64,000 nucleotides of DNA from Imhoffiella purpurea. GTDB taxonomy: Bacteria > Pseudomonadota > Gammaproteobacteria > Chromatiales > Chromatiaceae. This document shows, in pieces, positions 10,268 to 18,754 of this stretch. The stretch is from assembly GCF_000585215.1 (NCBI RefSeq), contig NZ_AONC01000006.1, forward strand, positions 24,344-88,343. The letters run 5' to 3'. Made by a program: the position numbers and the translations under genes. Within the stretch, counting starts at the first letter, position 1, and each line of letters opens with the position of its first letter. Under the pieces are notes generated by a model. It did no database searches. It worked only from the letters and a program-made list of their open reading frames with translations, and was not told the origin of the DNA.

Positions 10268-10295
10268 CGGAGGACCCTGACCCCGACGTCCTCCG
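10268..10295 (+). other. Eight-base-pair stem-loop upstream of GGDEF-EAL gene
   Basis: CGGAGGAC at 10268-10275 pairs perfectly with GTCCTCCG at 10288-10295 around a 12-base loop. No run of T follows, so it does not look like an intrinsic terminator. It lies about 90 bases before the next start codon. Confidence 0.35.
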
Positions 10296-10383
10296 GTCTC
10301 TCGGTCCGCGTCCCCTGTCCCCGGACGCCTCTCGCCTTGAACGACCGCCCTTCCCCCGCGGCCTTATCCATACTGGTGTGCCG

Positions 10384-12591
10384 ATGGATGAGCACGATCG
10401 GGATTCTCTCCCGGATGTTCGCCCGAGGGTTCCGAGGTCGGCGGACGGCCAACCGACGGTAGCGACGGGTGGGAAATGTGCCGCCTGGCCATTTCTGGAC
10501 TCCGGACCGGCCCTTGCCGAGGCCATCTTCAGGAATGCCCGCGAGGGTATCCTGGTGACCAATGCCGAGGGGCTGGTCATCGACATGAACGACGCATTCG
10601 GTCTGATTTCCGGCTATTCGCGCGAGGACATCCTGGGTCGCAGCCTGTTCTCCCCGGCCTCCGGGACCCTGGGATCTGTCTCCATCCCGGACGTGTGGCG
10701 CGATCTCGTCGACAAGGATCATTGGCATGGCGAGATCTGGAACCGGCACGCCGACGGTCGGTTCTTCCCGGGGACGGCGATCATCGACGCCGTGCGCGAT
10801 CCCCAGGGGGTGCGGCGGCATTTCGTGGGACTCTTCTTCGAACTCTCGGGCCACGAGGAGCATCGTCGCCATCTGGAATACGTCGCCCATTACGATCTGC
10901 TGACCGGTCTGCCCAATCGGGTCCTGCTGGCCGAGCGGCTCCAGCGCGCCATGCTCGAGGTCAAGCGGCGCGGCCGACGCCTGACGGTCGCCTATCTGGA
11001 CCTGGATGGCTTCAAGTCGATCAACGACCTCTATGGTCACGACGTCGGCGACCGGCTCTTGATCACGCTCGCCCAAAGGATGCCGCAGGCGCTGCGCGAA
11101 GGAGACACCATCGCCCGTCTCGGCGGGGACGAGTTCGTTGCCGTGCTCCTGGATACCGACGAGGATGCCGTCTGCGAGCCCATTCTCCGGCGTCTGCTCA
11201 CCGCCGCCTCGGATTCGGTGCTGGCTGGCGAACTCATCCTCCAGGTGTCGGTCAGCATCGGCATCACCCATTACCCTCAGGCCCATGAGGTCAACGCCGA
11301 TCAGCTCCTGCGCCAGAGCGATCAGGCCATGTATCAGGCCAAGCTCGCGGGCAGGAACGGCTATCAGCTGTTCGACTCGGACCAGGCGCACAGCCAGAAG
11401 GACCGCCACGAGTGCCTGGTGCGCCTGCGTGCCGGACTCGAGCGCAACGAACTCGTGCTCCACTATCAACCCAAGGTCAACATGCGCTCGGGGGTCGTGG
11501 TCGGGGCCGAGGCGCTGATCCGCTGGCAGCATCCAGAGCGCGGTCTGCTGTCGCCGGCGGCCTTTCTGCCGGCCCTGGAAGGACACGCCCTGGCGGTCGA
11601 GGTGGGCGAGTGGGTCATCCGCAGCGCATTGAGACAGCTGCGCGTCTGGCGCTCGGCCGGTCTCGAGATCCCCGTGAGCGTCAATGTCGGGGCCCATCAG
11701 CTGCAGCAGACCGATTTCATGGACCGTCTGTCGATGCTGCTGTCGGCCCATCCGGATGTTCCGCCCGGTCTGTTGGAGCTCGAGGTCGTCGAGAGCAGCG
11801 CTCTGCAGGACACCGAGCAGGTGTCCAGGATCATGCATGAATGCGCCGGGATCGGCGTGCGCTTCTCGCTCGACGATTTCGGTACCGGCTATTCCTCGCT
11901 GACCTATCTGAAACGTCTTCCGGTTTCCTCGCTCAAGATAGACCAAACCTTCGTGCGCGACATGCTCGACGATCCGGACGATCTTTCGATCCTGGAGGGC
12001 GTGCTGGGCCTGGCCAGGGCCTTCGAGCGCGAGGTGATCGCCGAGGGGGTGGAGACGGTGGAGCATGGGCGCTTGCTGCGCCAGCTCGGCTGCGAGCTGG
12101 CGCAGGGTTTCGGAATCTCGGCGGCCATGCCGGGGGGCGAGCTGCCGGCCTGGGTGGCGGCCTGGCGGCCCCCGACGCTCTGGGCGAGCGAGTCGCGGAT
12201 GGAGCGAGACGATCTGCCCCTGATCTTCGCCCATGTCGAGCATCGTGCCTGGCTGCGCAAGCTCGAGGGGGTCGTGCGTTTCGACCGAACCTCGCCACCG
12301 CCCCTGGATGGGCGCCATTGCCGCTTCGGTCGCTGGCTCCATGGCGAGGGTCGCGCCCGTTACGGAGGACTCGAATCCTTCGATGTCCTGAGCGCCAGGC
12401 ACCATTGGATCCACGCGCGTGCGGTCGAGATGCTGGAGCTCAAATATCAGGCGCGGGACGAGGAGGCGCTGGCGCTGCTCGATGAGCTCATGGTGGCGCG
12501 CGAGTCGTTCCTCGAGCAGCTGCTGTCGCTGGCTCGGGTGCCGCGCGTGTCGGGCCCGAGGCCGCTCGGCCGGCTTCCAGATCGCCCTTAA
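10384..12591 (+). CDS. PAS-GGDEF-EAL protein with C-terminal CZB zinc-binding domain
   Basis: A 735-residue cytoplasmic c-di-GMP protein. A PAS domain (about 40-150: EGILVTNAEGLVIDMNDAF) precedes a diguanylate cyclase domain with an intact GGDEF at residues 247-251. An EAL phosphodiesterase domain follows with EAL at 376-378 and further hallmarks NVGAHQLQQ, DDFGTGYSSLTYLKRL, LKIDQTF and IAEGVET. The last about 110 residues form a chemoreceptor zinc-binding (CZB) domain: a leading His in VEHRAWLRKLEGVV, HCRFGRWL (Cys646) and ARHHWIHARAVEM, giving the 3His/Cys pattern. Zinc or hypochlorite sensing by CZB could control c-di-GMP turnover. Both catalytic sites look intact, so net direction is unknown. 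The next gene also ends in CZB. Confidence 0.9.
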   Translation: MDEHDRDSLPDVRPRVPRSADGQPTVATGGKCAAWPFLDSGPALAEAIFRNAREGILVTNAEGLVIDMNDAFGLISGYSREDILGRSLFSPASGTLGSVSIPDVWRDLVDKDHWHGEIWNRHADGRFFPGTAIIDAVRDPQGVRRHFVGLFFELSGHEEHRRHLEYVAHYDLLTGLPNRVLLAERLQRAMLEVKRRGRRLTVAYLDLDGFKSINDLYGHDVGDRLLITLAQRMPQALREGDTIARLGGDEFVAVLLDTDEDAVCEPILRRLLTAASDSVLAGELILQVSVSIGITHYPQAHEVNADQLLRQSDQAMYQAKLAGRNGYQLFDSDQAHSQKDRHECLVRLRAGLERNELVLHYQPKVNMRSGVVVGAEALIRWQHPERGLLSPAAFLPALEGHALAVEVGEWVIRSALRQLRVWRSAGLEIPVSVNVGAHQLQQTDFMDRLSMLLSAHPDVPPGLLELEVVESSALQDTEQVSRIMHECAGIGVRFSLDDFGTGYSSLTYLKRLPVSSLKIDQTFVRDMLDDPDDLSILEGVLGLARAFEREVIAEGVETVEHGRLLRQLGCELAQGFGISAAMPGGELPAWVAAWRPPTLWASESRMERDDLPLIFAHVEHRAWLRKLEGVVRFDRTSPPPLDGRHCRFGRWLHGEGRARYGGLESFDVLSARHHWIHARAVEMLELKYQARDEEALALLDELMVARESFLEQLLSLARVPRVSGPRPLGRLPDRP

Positions 12592-12612
12592 ACGACCGCA
12601 GAGGACTGATCC

Positions 12613-14196
12613 ATGGGGTTTGTGATATCGGGTTTCTCGGTTGGAGTCAGGCTGATCATCCTCGTCTGTTGCGGACTCCTGTTCGGCCTGGCCATCGGTT
12701 TCCTGACCGCCTTCCTGTTCTGGGGCCGGCCGGTCGATCCGGGGACGCTCGGTGTGGCGGCCGACTATCCCTGGTCCTTCGGTGCCGGGATCCTGGGCAT
12801 TTTCATCCTCTTCGTTCTCATGTCCTGGTCCGTCATCTGCGACATCAGATCTCCACTCCAGAACCTGAGTCAGTCGATGCGGCGAATCGCCGAGGACGGC
12901 TGCGTCGATCCTCTCGGCGGTTTCGATCGGAATGACGAAATCGGACGCATGAGCGCCGCGCTCCAACAGCTGTTGGGACGTATGCGAGATTTCTTGGTCG
13001 CCGTGCAGTGCGAGCTGTCGGGCTTGGTGCTCGCGGGAGAGGGTCTGTCGTCCACCGGAGCTCGGGTGTCGCGGCAGATGCATCGGTTGGACCGAGAGAC
13101 CTCCCTGGTCGCCTCCGCCGTCAAGCGGATGTCCGCCTCGGCCGAGGAGATCGCGCGCAACGTCGGGGCGACCGCGAAGAATTCCGGTGACCTGGATCGG
13201 CAGGCGCTGGCGGGTCGGGAGGTCGTCGACGGTGCGCTGGTCGCGATCGAGACATTGGCCGCGGGGATACGGGATGCGGGCGACCGCGTGGGGCGCCTCG
13301 CCCAGGATGCCGAGGGTATCCGTTCGGCCGTCGAGACGATCCATGGGATCGCGGATCAGACCCATCTCCTGGCGCTCGACGCCGCCAGCGAGGCCGCCAA
13401 GGCCGGAGAGCGGGGGCGGGGATTCTCGATCCTGGCCGAGGATGCGCGTGAGCTGGCCCGGCGTACCCAGCTATCGGCCGATGAGATTCGGCTTCGGATC
13501 GAGCGTCTCGACCAGGACGTCGGAGAGACGCTGGATCGAATGAAGTCCTGTCTGGACTCTACCGGTGAGGGACTGAGGCTTGCCACGGAGGCCCGGCAGA
13601 CATTGGATTCCATTCATGACTCGGCGACCGCGATCGGCGCGCTGAGCGCACAGATCGCCAGGGCCTCCCTGGATCAGAGCCGGGTGTCCGAGGAGGTCGC
13701 CCGCACCATGGTCGATATGGATAGAATCGCCGCTGCCATGCTCGATCTGGGGGGGGAATCCGCTGGCCGGAACGGCCGGTTCGGCTCCGCTCTGGCGAAG
13801 GTCGTCGACGCACTCGGGGCCTTCCATACCGTCGACGACTGGGCCTACCAGATCGCCGCGGCCAAGACCGCGCATCTGTTGTGGAAGATGCGTGTGCGCG
13901 CCTTTCTCGACGGCCATCTCGAGTTGTCGGCCGACGAGTCGATGTCGCATCTGGACTGCGGGCTCGGCCGCTGGCTGGAGGCGCTGTCGGCCAGGCGCAC
14001 GCGGCTTCCCGAGGCGCTCGTGGCGATCGCCGCGCCGCACCAGTCGCTGCATCGGCTGGTTGGGCAGATCGTCGAGCTCGAGCGGGCGGGGCATGCGTCC
14101 GAGGCCGAGCGGCTCTTCGACCAGTTCGAGCAGGATTCCATGGCGATTCTGGAGGGGCTCGATCGGGCGCTGCTGGACGTCGGGAGATGGGGCTAG
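12613..14196 (+). CDS. Methyl-accepting chemotaxis protein with C-terminal CZB domain
   Basis: A 527-residue chemoreceptor. Two membrane helices (about 13-38 and 55-80) are joined by only about 17 periplasmic residues, so there is no periplasmic ligand domain. A HAMP-like segment (about 80-125) precedes the signalling hairpin, whose tip reads ADQTHLLALDAASEAAKAGERGRGF. Compared with the usual DQTNLLALNAAIEAARAGE it has Asn-to-Asp, Ile-to-Ser and Arg-to-Lys changes. The C-terminal CZB domain (about 415-525) has AHLLWKMRVRAFL, HLDCGLGRWL and PHQSLHRLVGQ, supplying the 3His/Cys zinc site. Sensing is therefore probably cytoplasmic. It lies 21 bases after the CZB-containing GGDEF-EAL gene and is likely in the same operon. 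Confidence 0.92.
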   Translation: MGFVISGFSVGVRLIILVCCGLLFGLAIGFLTAFLFWGRPVDPGTLGVAADYPWSFGAGILGIFILFVLMSWSVICDIRSPLQNLSQSMRRIAEDGCVDPLGGFDRNDEIGRMSAALQQLLGRMRDFLVAVQCELSGLVLAGEGLSSTGARVSRQMHRLDRETSLVASAVKRMSASAEEIARNVGATAKNSGDLDRQALAGREVVDGALVAIETLAAGIRDAGDRVGRLAQDAEGIRSAVETIHGIADQTHLLALDAASEAAKAGERGRGFSILAEDARELARRTQLSADEIRLRIERLDQDVGETLDRMKSCLDSTGEGLRLATEARQTLDSIHDSATAIGALSAQIARASLDQSRVSEEVARTMVDMDRIAAAMLDLGGESAGRNGRFGSALAKVVDALGAFHTVDDWAYQIAAAKTAHLLWKMRVRAFLDGHLELSADESMSHLDCGLGRWLEALSARRTRLPEALVAIAAPHQSLHRLVGQIVELERAGHASEAERLFDQFEQDSMAILEGLDRALLDVGRWG

Positions 14197-14216
14197 CGCC
14201 CGTCGGGGGCGGTCGG

Positions 14217-15212
14217 TCAGGACGAGCTCAGCTCGCGTGCGTCCCATTGGTCCTTGATGCCTAGTATGCGGGGCAGGATCTCAAGGAAATGTCCGACCAG
14301 GCGCGGCTCGAAGTGGGTCCCCGAGCTGGTTCTCAGGGTATCCACCGCCTTTTCGATCGGCCAGGCATCCTTGTAGGGACGCTTCATGGTCAGGGCGTCG
14401 AAGACATCGGCGACGGCGACGATACGCGCCGATTCCGGGATGGCCTCGCCTGCGAGTCCATCCGGATAGCCGCTGCCGTCCCATTTCTCATGATGACGCA
14501 GTGCGATTTCGGCCGCCGATGCGAACACCGGGGCGTCGCTCTTGCTCAGGATGTCGTAGCCGATACGGGCATGGGTCTTCATCACCTCCCATTCGTGCGC
14601 GTCCAGCTTGCCGGGCTTGCGCAGGATCTCGCCCGGAATGCCGATCTTGCCGGTATCGTGCATGGGGGCGGCGCGTTCGAGATCCTCGCAAGCGGCCTGG
14701 CTCCAGCCGCAGGCACCGGCCAGCTCGCGCGCGAACGCGGCCATGCGCCATATATGGGCTCCGGTATCCGTGTCGTTGTAATGGCCGGCCTCGCCGAGCA
14801 TGGACAGCGCGTCGCCATAGCTCTTCTCCAGGCGCGAGGCCTGGACGAGGGAGAGATGGGTCTTGACCCGGGCGCGCACGATGGGCGCCGACAGAGGCTT
14901 GACGATGTAATCGACCGCGCCGGCGTCGAACCCGGCCGCCTCGTCGCCCACGTTGGCCAGCCCGGTGACGAAGATGACCGGGATGGGTTCGGTCGTCGGG
15001 TCGGTCTTGAGGGCGCGGCAGACGGCGTATCCGTCGAGGTCGGGCATCTGGATGTCGAGCAGGATCAGCGAGGGCTGGCGGGCGACGGCGGCCCTCAGCG
15101 CCTCCTGGCCGCTGCGGGCGAAGATCAGCGGATGATCCCCGGCGAGAACCTGACGCATGGCCGCCAGGTTCTGGGGCTCGTCGTCGACGACCAGAATTGG
15201 ACCGTTGCGCAT
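14217..15212 (-). CDS. Response regulator with HD-GYP phosphodiesterase domain
   Basis: A 331-residue protein. The receiver (1-120) has ILVVDDEPQNL, the phosphoacceptor in LILLDIQMPDLDG and the Lys in DYIVKPL. The HD-GYP domain (about 145-325) carries HDTGKIGIPGEIL and HHEKWDGSGYPDGL, with the HD pair and the GYP triad intact, so hydrolysis of c-di-GMP is expected. The ATG at 15212 overlaps the stop of the hybrid kinase as ATGA, giving translational coupling and suggesting the kinase phosphorylates it. A longer in-frame start at 15446 lies inside the kinase gene and is not needed. Confidence 0.93.
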   Translation of the reverse strand: MRNGPILVVDDEPQNLAAMRQVLAGDHPLIFARSGQEALRAAVARQPSLILLDIQMPDLDGYAVCRALKTDPTTEPIPVIFVTGLANVGDEAAGFDAGAVDYIVKPLSAPIVRARVKTHLSLVQASRLEKSYGDALSMLGEAGHYNDTDTGAHIWRMAAFARELAGACGWSQAACEDLERAAPMHDTGKIGIPGEILRKPGKLDAHEWEVMKTHARIGYDILSKSDAPVFASAAEIALRHHEKWDGSGYPDGLAGEAIPESARIVAVADVFDALTMKRPYKDAWPIEKAVDTLRTSSGTHFEPRLVGHFLEILPRILGIKDQWDARELSSS

Positions 15213-18200
15213 CAAGGTTCCTCGATCGAAATGTTCATCCTCTCGGCCAGCTCGCCGATGGCGGCGATACCCGCGGTGGAATCGAAGCTCTGGACGGCCT
15301 GGCGCACCGGGGCGAGCAATCCGGCCGGCAGCCGCTCGGAGAGGGTATCCAGTATGGGCTCGGAAGAAATGATATCGAAGTCTTCGAAGGCCGCGAGCGC
15401 ATCGCGCAGCAGCTGGGCGGTGCGGCCGGGATCCGGATCCTCCCACGCCGAACCAGTGCCTGGCGTCTCTGGACCGGCAGGGTCCGAGGCGTCTGCGGCA
15501 TAGGCGCCGATGGATGTCATGGCGGTCTCGAGCGCGTCTTTCAAGGCCCTGTAGTCGGCGGATCCAGCCGATCCGGACAGCGTCCGCTCGAGCCGCTCGG
15601 CGCAGTCGGCGACCCGGGGCAGTGCCAGCTGGTGGGCGCCGCCCTTGAGTTTGTGCAGATAGCGCCTGGCCTCTTCGCGTTCGAGCTTGGCCAGATGCGC
15701 CGGCGCGTTACGGTAGTCCTGGGCGAACTGGCGCAGATATCGGCGATAGACGGTCGGATCGCGCCACAGCCTCAGTCCCTTGCCGACGGCCAGTCCGGGC
15801 AGGTCGCGTCCCTGTTCGTGCTGCGCTTCTCCGGTTTTCGTCCCCTTCTGCGTGCCATCCATCTCGATGCCGGAGGCGGCCATTGCGTCCCGATCGGGAC
15901 GAGCCCGGTCATTGCCGGTGAGATGCCGAATCAGTGCGATCGTCTTGGATACGTCGAAGGGTTTGGGGAGGAAGGCGTCCATGCCGGCCTCCAGCGCGGC
16001 CGTCTCCTGATTGTTCAGCGCCCCGGCGGTGAGCGCGATGATCGGCAGGTCCGAGATGGCCTGCGTTCGGCGGATCAGGCGGGTAGCATCGTGTCCGTCC
16101 ATGACGGGCATCTGGACGTCCATCAGCACCAGATCCACCGCGTTCGGGTGCGCGACGAGCCACTCCACCGCCTCGCGTCCGTTTTCGGCCATGAAGACTT
16201 GCGCGCCCGCGTCGGCGAAGATGCGTCTGGCGACCTCGCGATTGATGTCGCTGTCGTCCACGACCAGGAGGCGCAGACCGGAGAGCTGGCCCTCGGCCGT
16301 CTGTGGCGAGGGCCGCTCGGGCGATCGAACCCCCAGGCGCCGGCTGCGGGCCCGGATGACCGCGTCGTAGAGCGGGGAGGGGGCGATCGGTCTGGCGAGC
16401 ACGGCGTCGGCCGAGTCGGCGCCGGGCATCGCCAGGATGCGCTCGCGGCGGTGCGCGCTCGAGATGAACAGCAGCGGTTGTCTGGATCTGGGGAGTGCCT
16501 GGCGGATGGCGCTCGCGACGGCCAGTCCGTCCATGTCCGGCATGCGCCAGTCTAGAAGTACCAGGGCGTTGGGGCCCTGCAGGTCCGTGTCTTGGAGCAC
16601 CATCTGCAGTGCGCGCTCGCCGGAGTCGACCTGCCGGCCCGTCCAGCCCAGTGCCGTGACGGTGGTCGCAAGCGCCTCGCGGACGAGGGCCTTGGCGTCG
16701 GCGACCAGGACCTTCATGCGCATTCCATGGTCGCGCCAGGGGTCGTCTCGGCGCTCCATCAGATCCAGCTCCAGCTCGAACCAGAAGGTGCTGCCCTGGT
16801 CGGGCTCGCTCCTCACCCCGATGCGGCCTCCCATGAGATTCACCAGCCTGCGGCAAATGGCCAGACCGAGGCCGGATCCGCCGAAACGGCGCGTCGTCGA
16901 CGGATCCGCCTGCGAGAAGGGCCGGAAGAGTCTTTCCTGGGAGGCCATGTCGATGCCGATACCCGTGTCGATGACCGAGAATCTGAGTCCGACCCTGGTC
17001 TGGGTCTGCTCGAGAATCTGGATCCGCACCTCGACCATTCCGGATGCGGTGAACTTGATGGCGTTGCTGGTGAGGTTGATCAAGACCTGCTCCAGCCGCA
17101 ACGCGTCGCCGCGCAGGATCATATCGATGCAATCGGGCGGTGTGATGATCAGCTCCAGCGGCTTGTCGGCGGCGGTGGCGGTCATGATGGTCGCCAGATT
17201 GTCGAGGACGTCGCAGAGCCGGAAGGGGGCCTGCTCGATCTCGACGCCTCCCGACTCGATCCTGGAGAAGTCCAGGATGTCGTTGATGATGCCGAGCAGG
17301 GTCTGGCCGGACTTCTGGATCTTGCGCGCCAGATCCTGGGCGTCTTCGGGCAGGTTCTGCTGCTCGAGCATGTAGGCCAGTCCCAGGACCGCGTTCATCG
17401 GGGTGCGGATCTCGTGGCTCATGTTCGCCAGGAAGTCGCTCTTCGAGCGCGCCAGCCGCTCCGCCTGCTGTCGGGCCAGCTCCAGCTCGGCGGTGCGTTC
17501 GGCCACTCGCGCCTCGAGCGCGTCGCGGTGGCGTCGCAGTTCGTCCTCCATCGCTCGGCGCTCGGTGATGTCGCGGGTGATCTTGACCACGCCGCAGAGC
17601 GAGCCGCCGGCGTCGCGCGCGGCCGAGAGCGTTACCTCGGCATAGAATCTGGAGCCGTCCCTGCGGACCCGCCATCCCTCGTCGCAGCTGCGTCCCTCGG
17701 CGATCGCCTGCTCGAGCCGGTCGCGAGGGCGTCCGTCGGCGGTATCCTCGTTAGGGTAGAAGAGGGATGCCGGCTGACCGATGATCTCATCCGCCTCGTA
17801 TCCCATGAGGTTGGCGGCCCCCTGGTTCCAGGTCGTCACCCTGCCCTGGGTGTCGAGCATGATGATGGCGTAGTCGCGGATGTTGTCCATCAGCAGACGC
17901 AACCGCTCCTCGCTCTCGCGCAGCGCCCGCTCGGAGGCGAGCCGCTGGGAGATGTCGCGCAGCATGATGGTGTAGATTTTCTCCTCGTTGCACCTGGCCC
18001 TGGAGCAGCTGGCCTCGAGCGGAAGGGTCCGGCCGTCCTTGTGCGTGCCCCGGAGGACGATGTAGTGGCTTTCGTAGACCCGAGTGCCCGCTGGCTCGGG
18101 GGCCAGCTTGGCGGGGATGAGCTTGAGGCGGTGGAAGGCGTCGCCCGGCAGCAGAACCCCGATGTGCTGGCCCAGGATCTCGCTCGCGTTGTATCCGAAC

Positions 18201-18709
18201 GCGGTTTCCGCGCCCTTGTTGAAGATCTGGACGTAGCCCGTTTCCTGAACCACCAGGATGGCGTCCAGGGTGCTGTCGAGGATGGCCCGGTACTGGACCT
18301 TGGTGACCAGGGTCTGACGCCGGTTGGCGGATTCCTTGAGTTCGCGCTCCAGTGCCGGACCCAGCCGCGCCAGGTTGTCCTTCATGAGGTAGTCGTTCGC
18401 CCCGCTGCGCATCGCCCGGAGTCCCACGTCGTCCATGAGGGTCCCCGAGACGAACAGGAAGGGTGTGTCTCGGTATTGCTGGCGCACCAGTTGGAGGGCG
18501 CGCAGACCTTCGAGCTCGGGCAGTTCGTAGTCCGAGACGATGACATCCCAGAAATAGCCCGCGTAGAGGATCTCGCGCAGCTCGCGCTCGTTCGTCACGC
18601 GCTGGTGTCTGACGGCGTATCCCGCCTCCGCGATCGCGTTCAGGAGCCGAATCTCGTCGTCCGAGGAGCTCTCGATCAGCAGCAGACGCAGCGGCTTGAG
18701 TGTGCTCAT
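15212..18709 (-). CDS. Hybrid sensor histidine kinase (REC-PAS-PAS-HK-REC-REC-HPt)
   Basis: A 1165-residue multidomain kinase without membrane helices. In order: an N-terminal receiver (about 5-125, VIVSDYELPELEG); a PAS domain (about 135-255, AILDSTLDAILVV); a second PAS (about 265-385, IIMLDTQGRVTTWNQGAANLMGY); HisKA with phospho-His H432 in MSHEIRTPMNAVLG; HATPase_c with NAIKFT and GSGLGLAICRRL; a receiver with LLDWRMPDMDG; a further receiver with LVLMDVQMPVMDG; and a C-terminal HPt with H1019 in LHKLKGGAHQL. This is a full intramolecular phosphorelay. It lies 45 bases after the REC-DUF3369-EAL gene and overlaps the HD-GYP gene by four bases, so the three probably form one c-di-GMP relay. 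Confidence 0.93.
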   Translation of the reverse strand: MSTLKPLRLLLIESSSDDEIRLLNAIAEAGYAVRHQRVTNERELREILYAGYFWDVIVSDYELPELEGLRALQLVRQQYRDTPFLFVSGTLMDDVGLRAMRSGANDYLMKDNLARLGPALERELKESANRRQTLVTKVQYRAILDSTLDAILVVQETGYVQIFNKGAETAFGYNASEILGQHIGVLLPGDAFHRLKLIPAKLAPEPAGTRVYESHYIVLRGTHKDGRTLPLEASCSRARCNEEKIYTIMLRDISQRLASERALRESEERLRLLMDNIRDYAIIMLDTQGRVTTWNQGAANLMGYEADEIIGQPASLFYPNEDTADGRPRDRLEQAIAEGRSCDEGWRVRRDGSRFYAEVTLSAARDAGGSLCGVVKITRDITERRAMEDELRRHRDALEARVAERTAELELARQQAERLARSKSDFLANMSHEIRTPMNAVLGLAYMLEQQNLPEDAQDLARKIQKSGQTLLGIINDILDFSRIESGGVEIEQAPFRLCDVLDNLATIMTATAADKPLELIITPPDCIDMILRGDALRLEQVLINLTSNAIKFTASGMVEVRIQILEQTQTRVGLRFSVIDTGIGIDMASQERLFRPFSQADPSTTRRFGGSGLGLAICRRLVNLMGGRIGVRSEPDQGSTFWFELELDLMERRDDPWRDHGMRMKVLVADAKALVREALATTVTALGWTGRQVDSGERALQMVLQDTDLQGPNALVLLDWRMPDMDGLAVASAIRQALPRSRQPLLFISSAHRRERILAMPGADSADAVLARPIAPSPLYDAVIRARSRRLGVRSPERPSPQTAEGQLSGLRLLVVDDSDINREVARRIFADAGAQVFMAENGREAVEWLVAHPNAVDLVLMDVQMPVMDGHDATRLIRRTQAISDLPIIALTAGALNNQETAALEAGMDAFLPKPFDVSKTIALIRHLTGNDRARPDRDAMAASGIEMDGTQKGTKTGEAQHEQGRDLPGLAVGKGLRLWRDPTVYRRYLRQFAQDYRNAPAHLAKLEREEARRYLHKLKGGAHQLALPRVADCAERLERTLSGSAGSADYRALKDALETAMTSIGAYAADASDPAGPETPGTGSAWEDPDPGRTAQLLRDALAAFEDFDIISSEPILDTLSERLPAGLLAPVRQAVQSFDSTAGIAAIGELAERMNISIEEP

Positions 18710-18754
18710 GAAAATGTGGAGGCGATGAATGCGGTGTCCGGTGCGGTGCGATCC

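Noticed and set aside
9505..13365. Open frame of 1286 codons on the minus strand opposite the ANTAR, GGDEF-EAL and MCP genes
   Set aside because: It spans three real genes on the other strand and shows only shadow composition.
14197..14216. Possible terminator between the convergent chemoreceptor and HD-GYP genes
   Set aside because: A CGCCC/GGGCG pairing is possible, but the stem is short and no T run follows on either strand.
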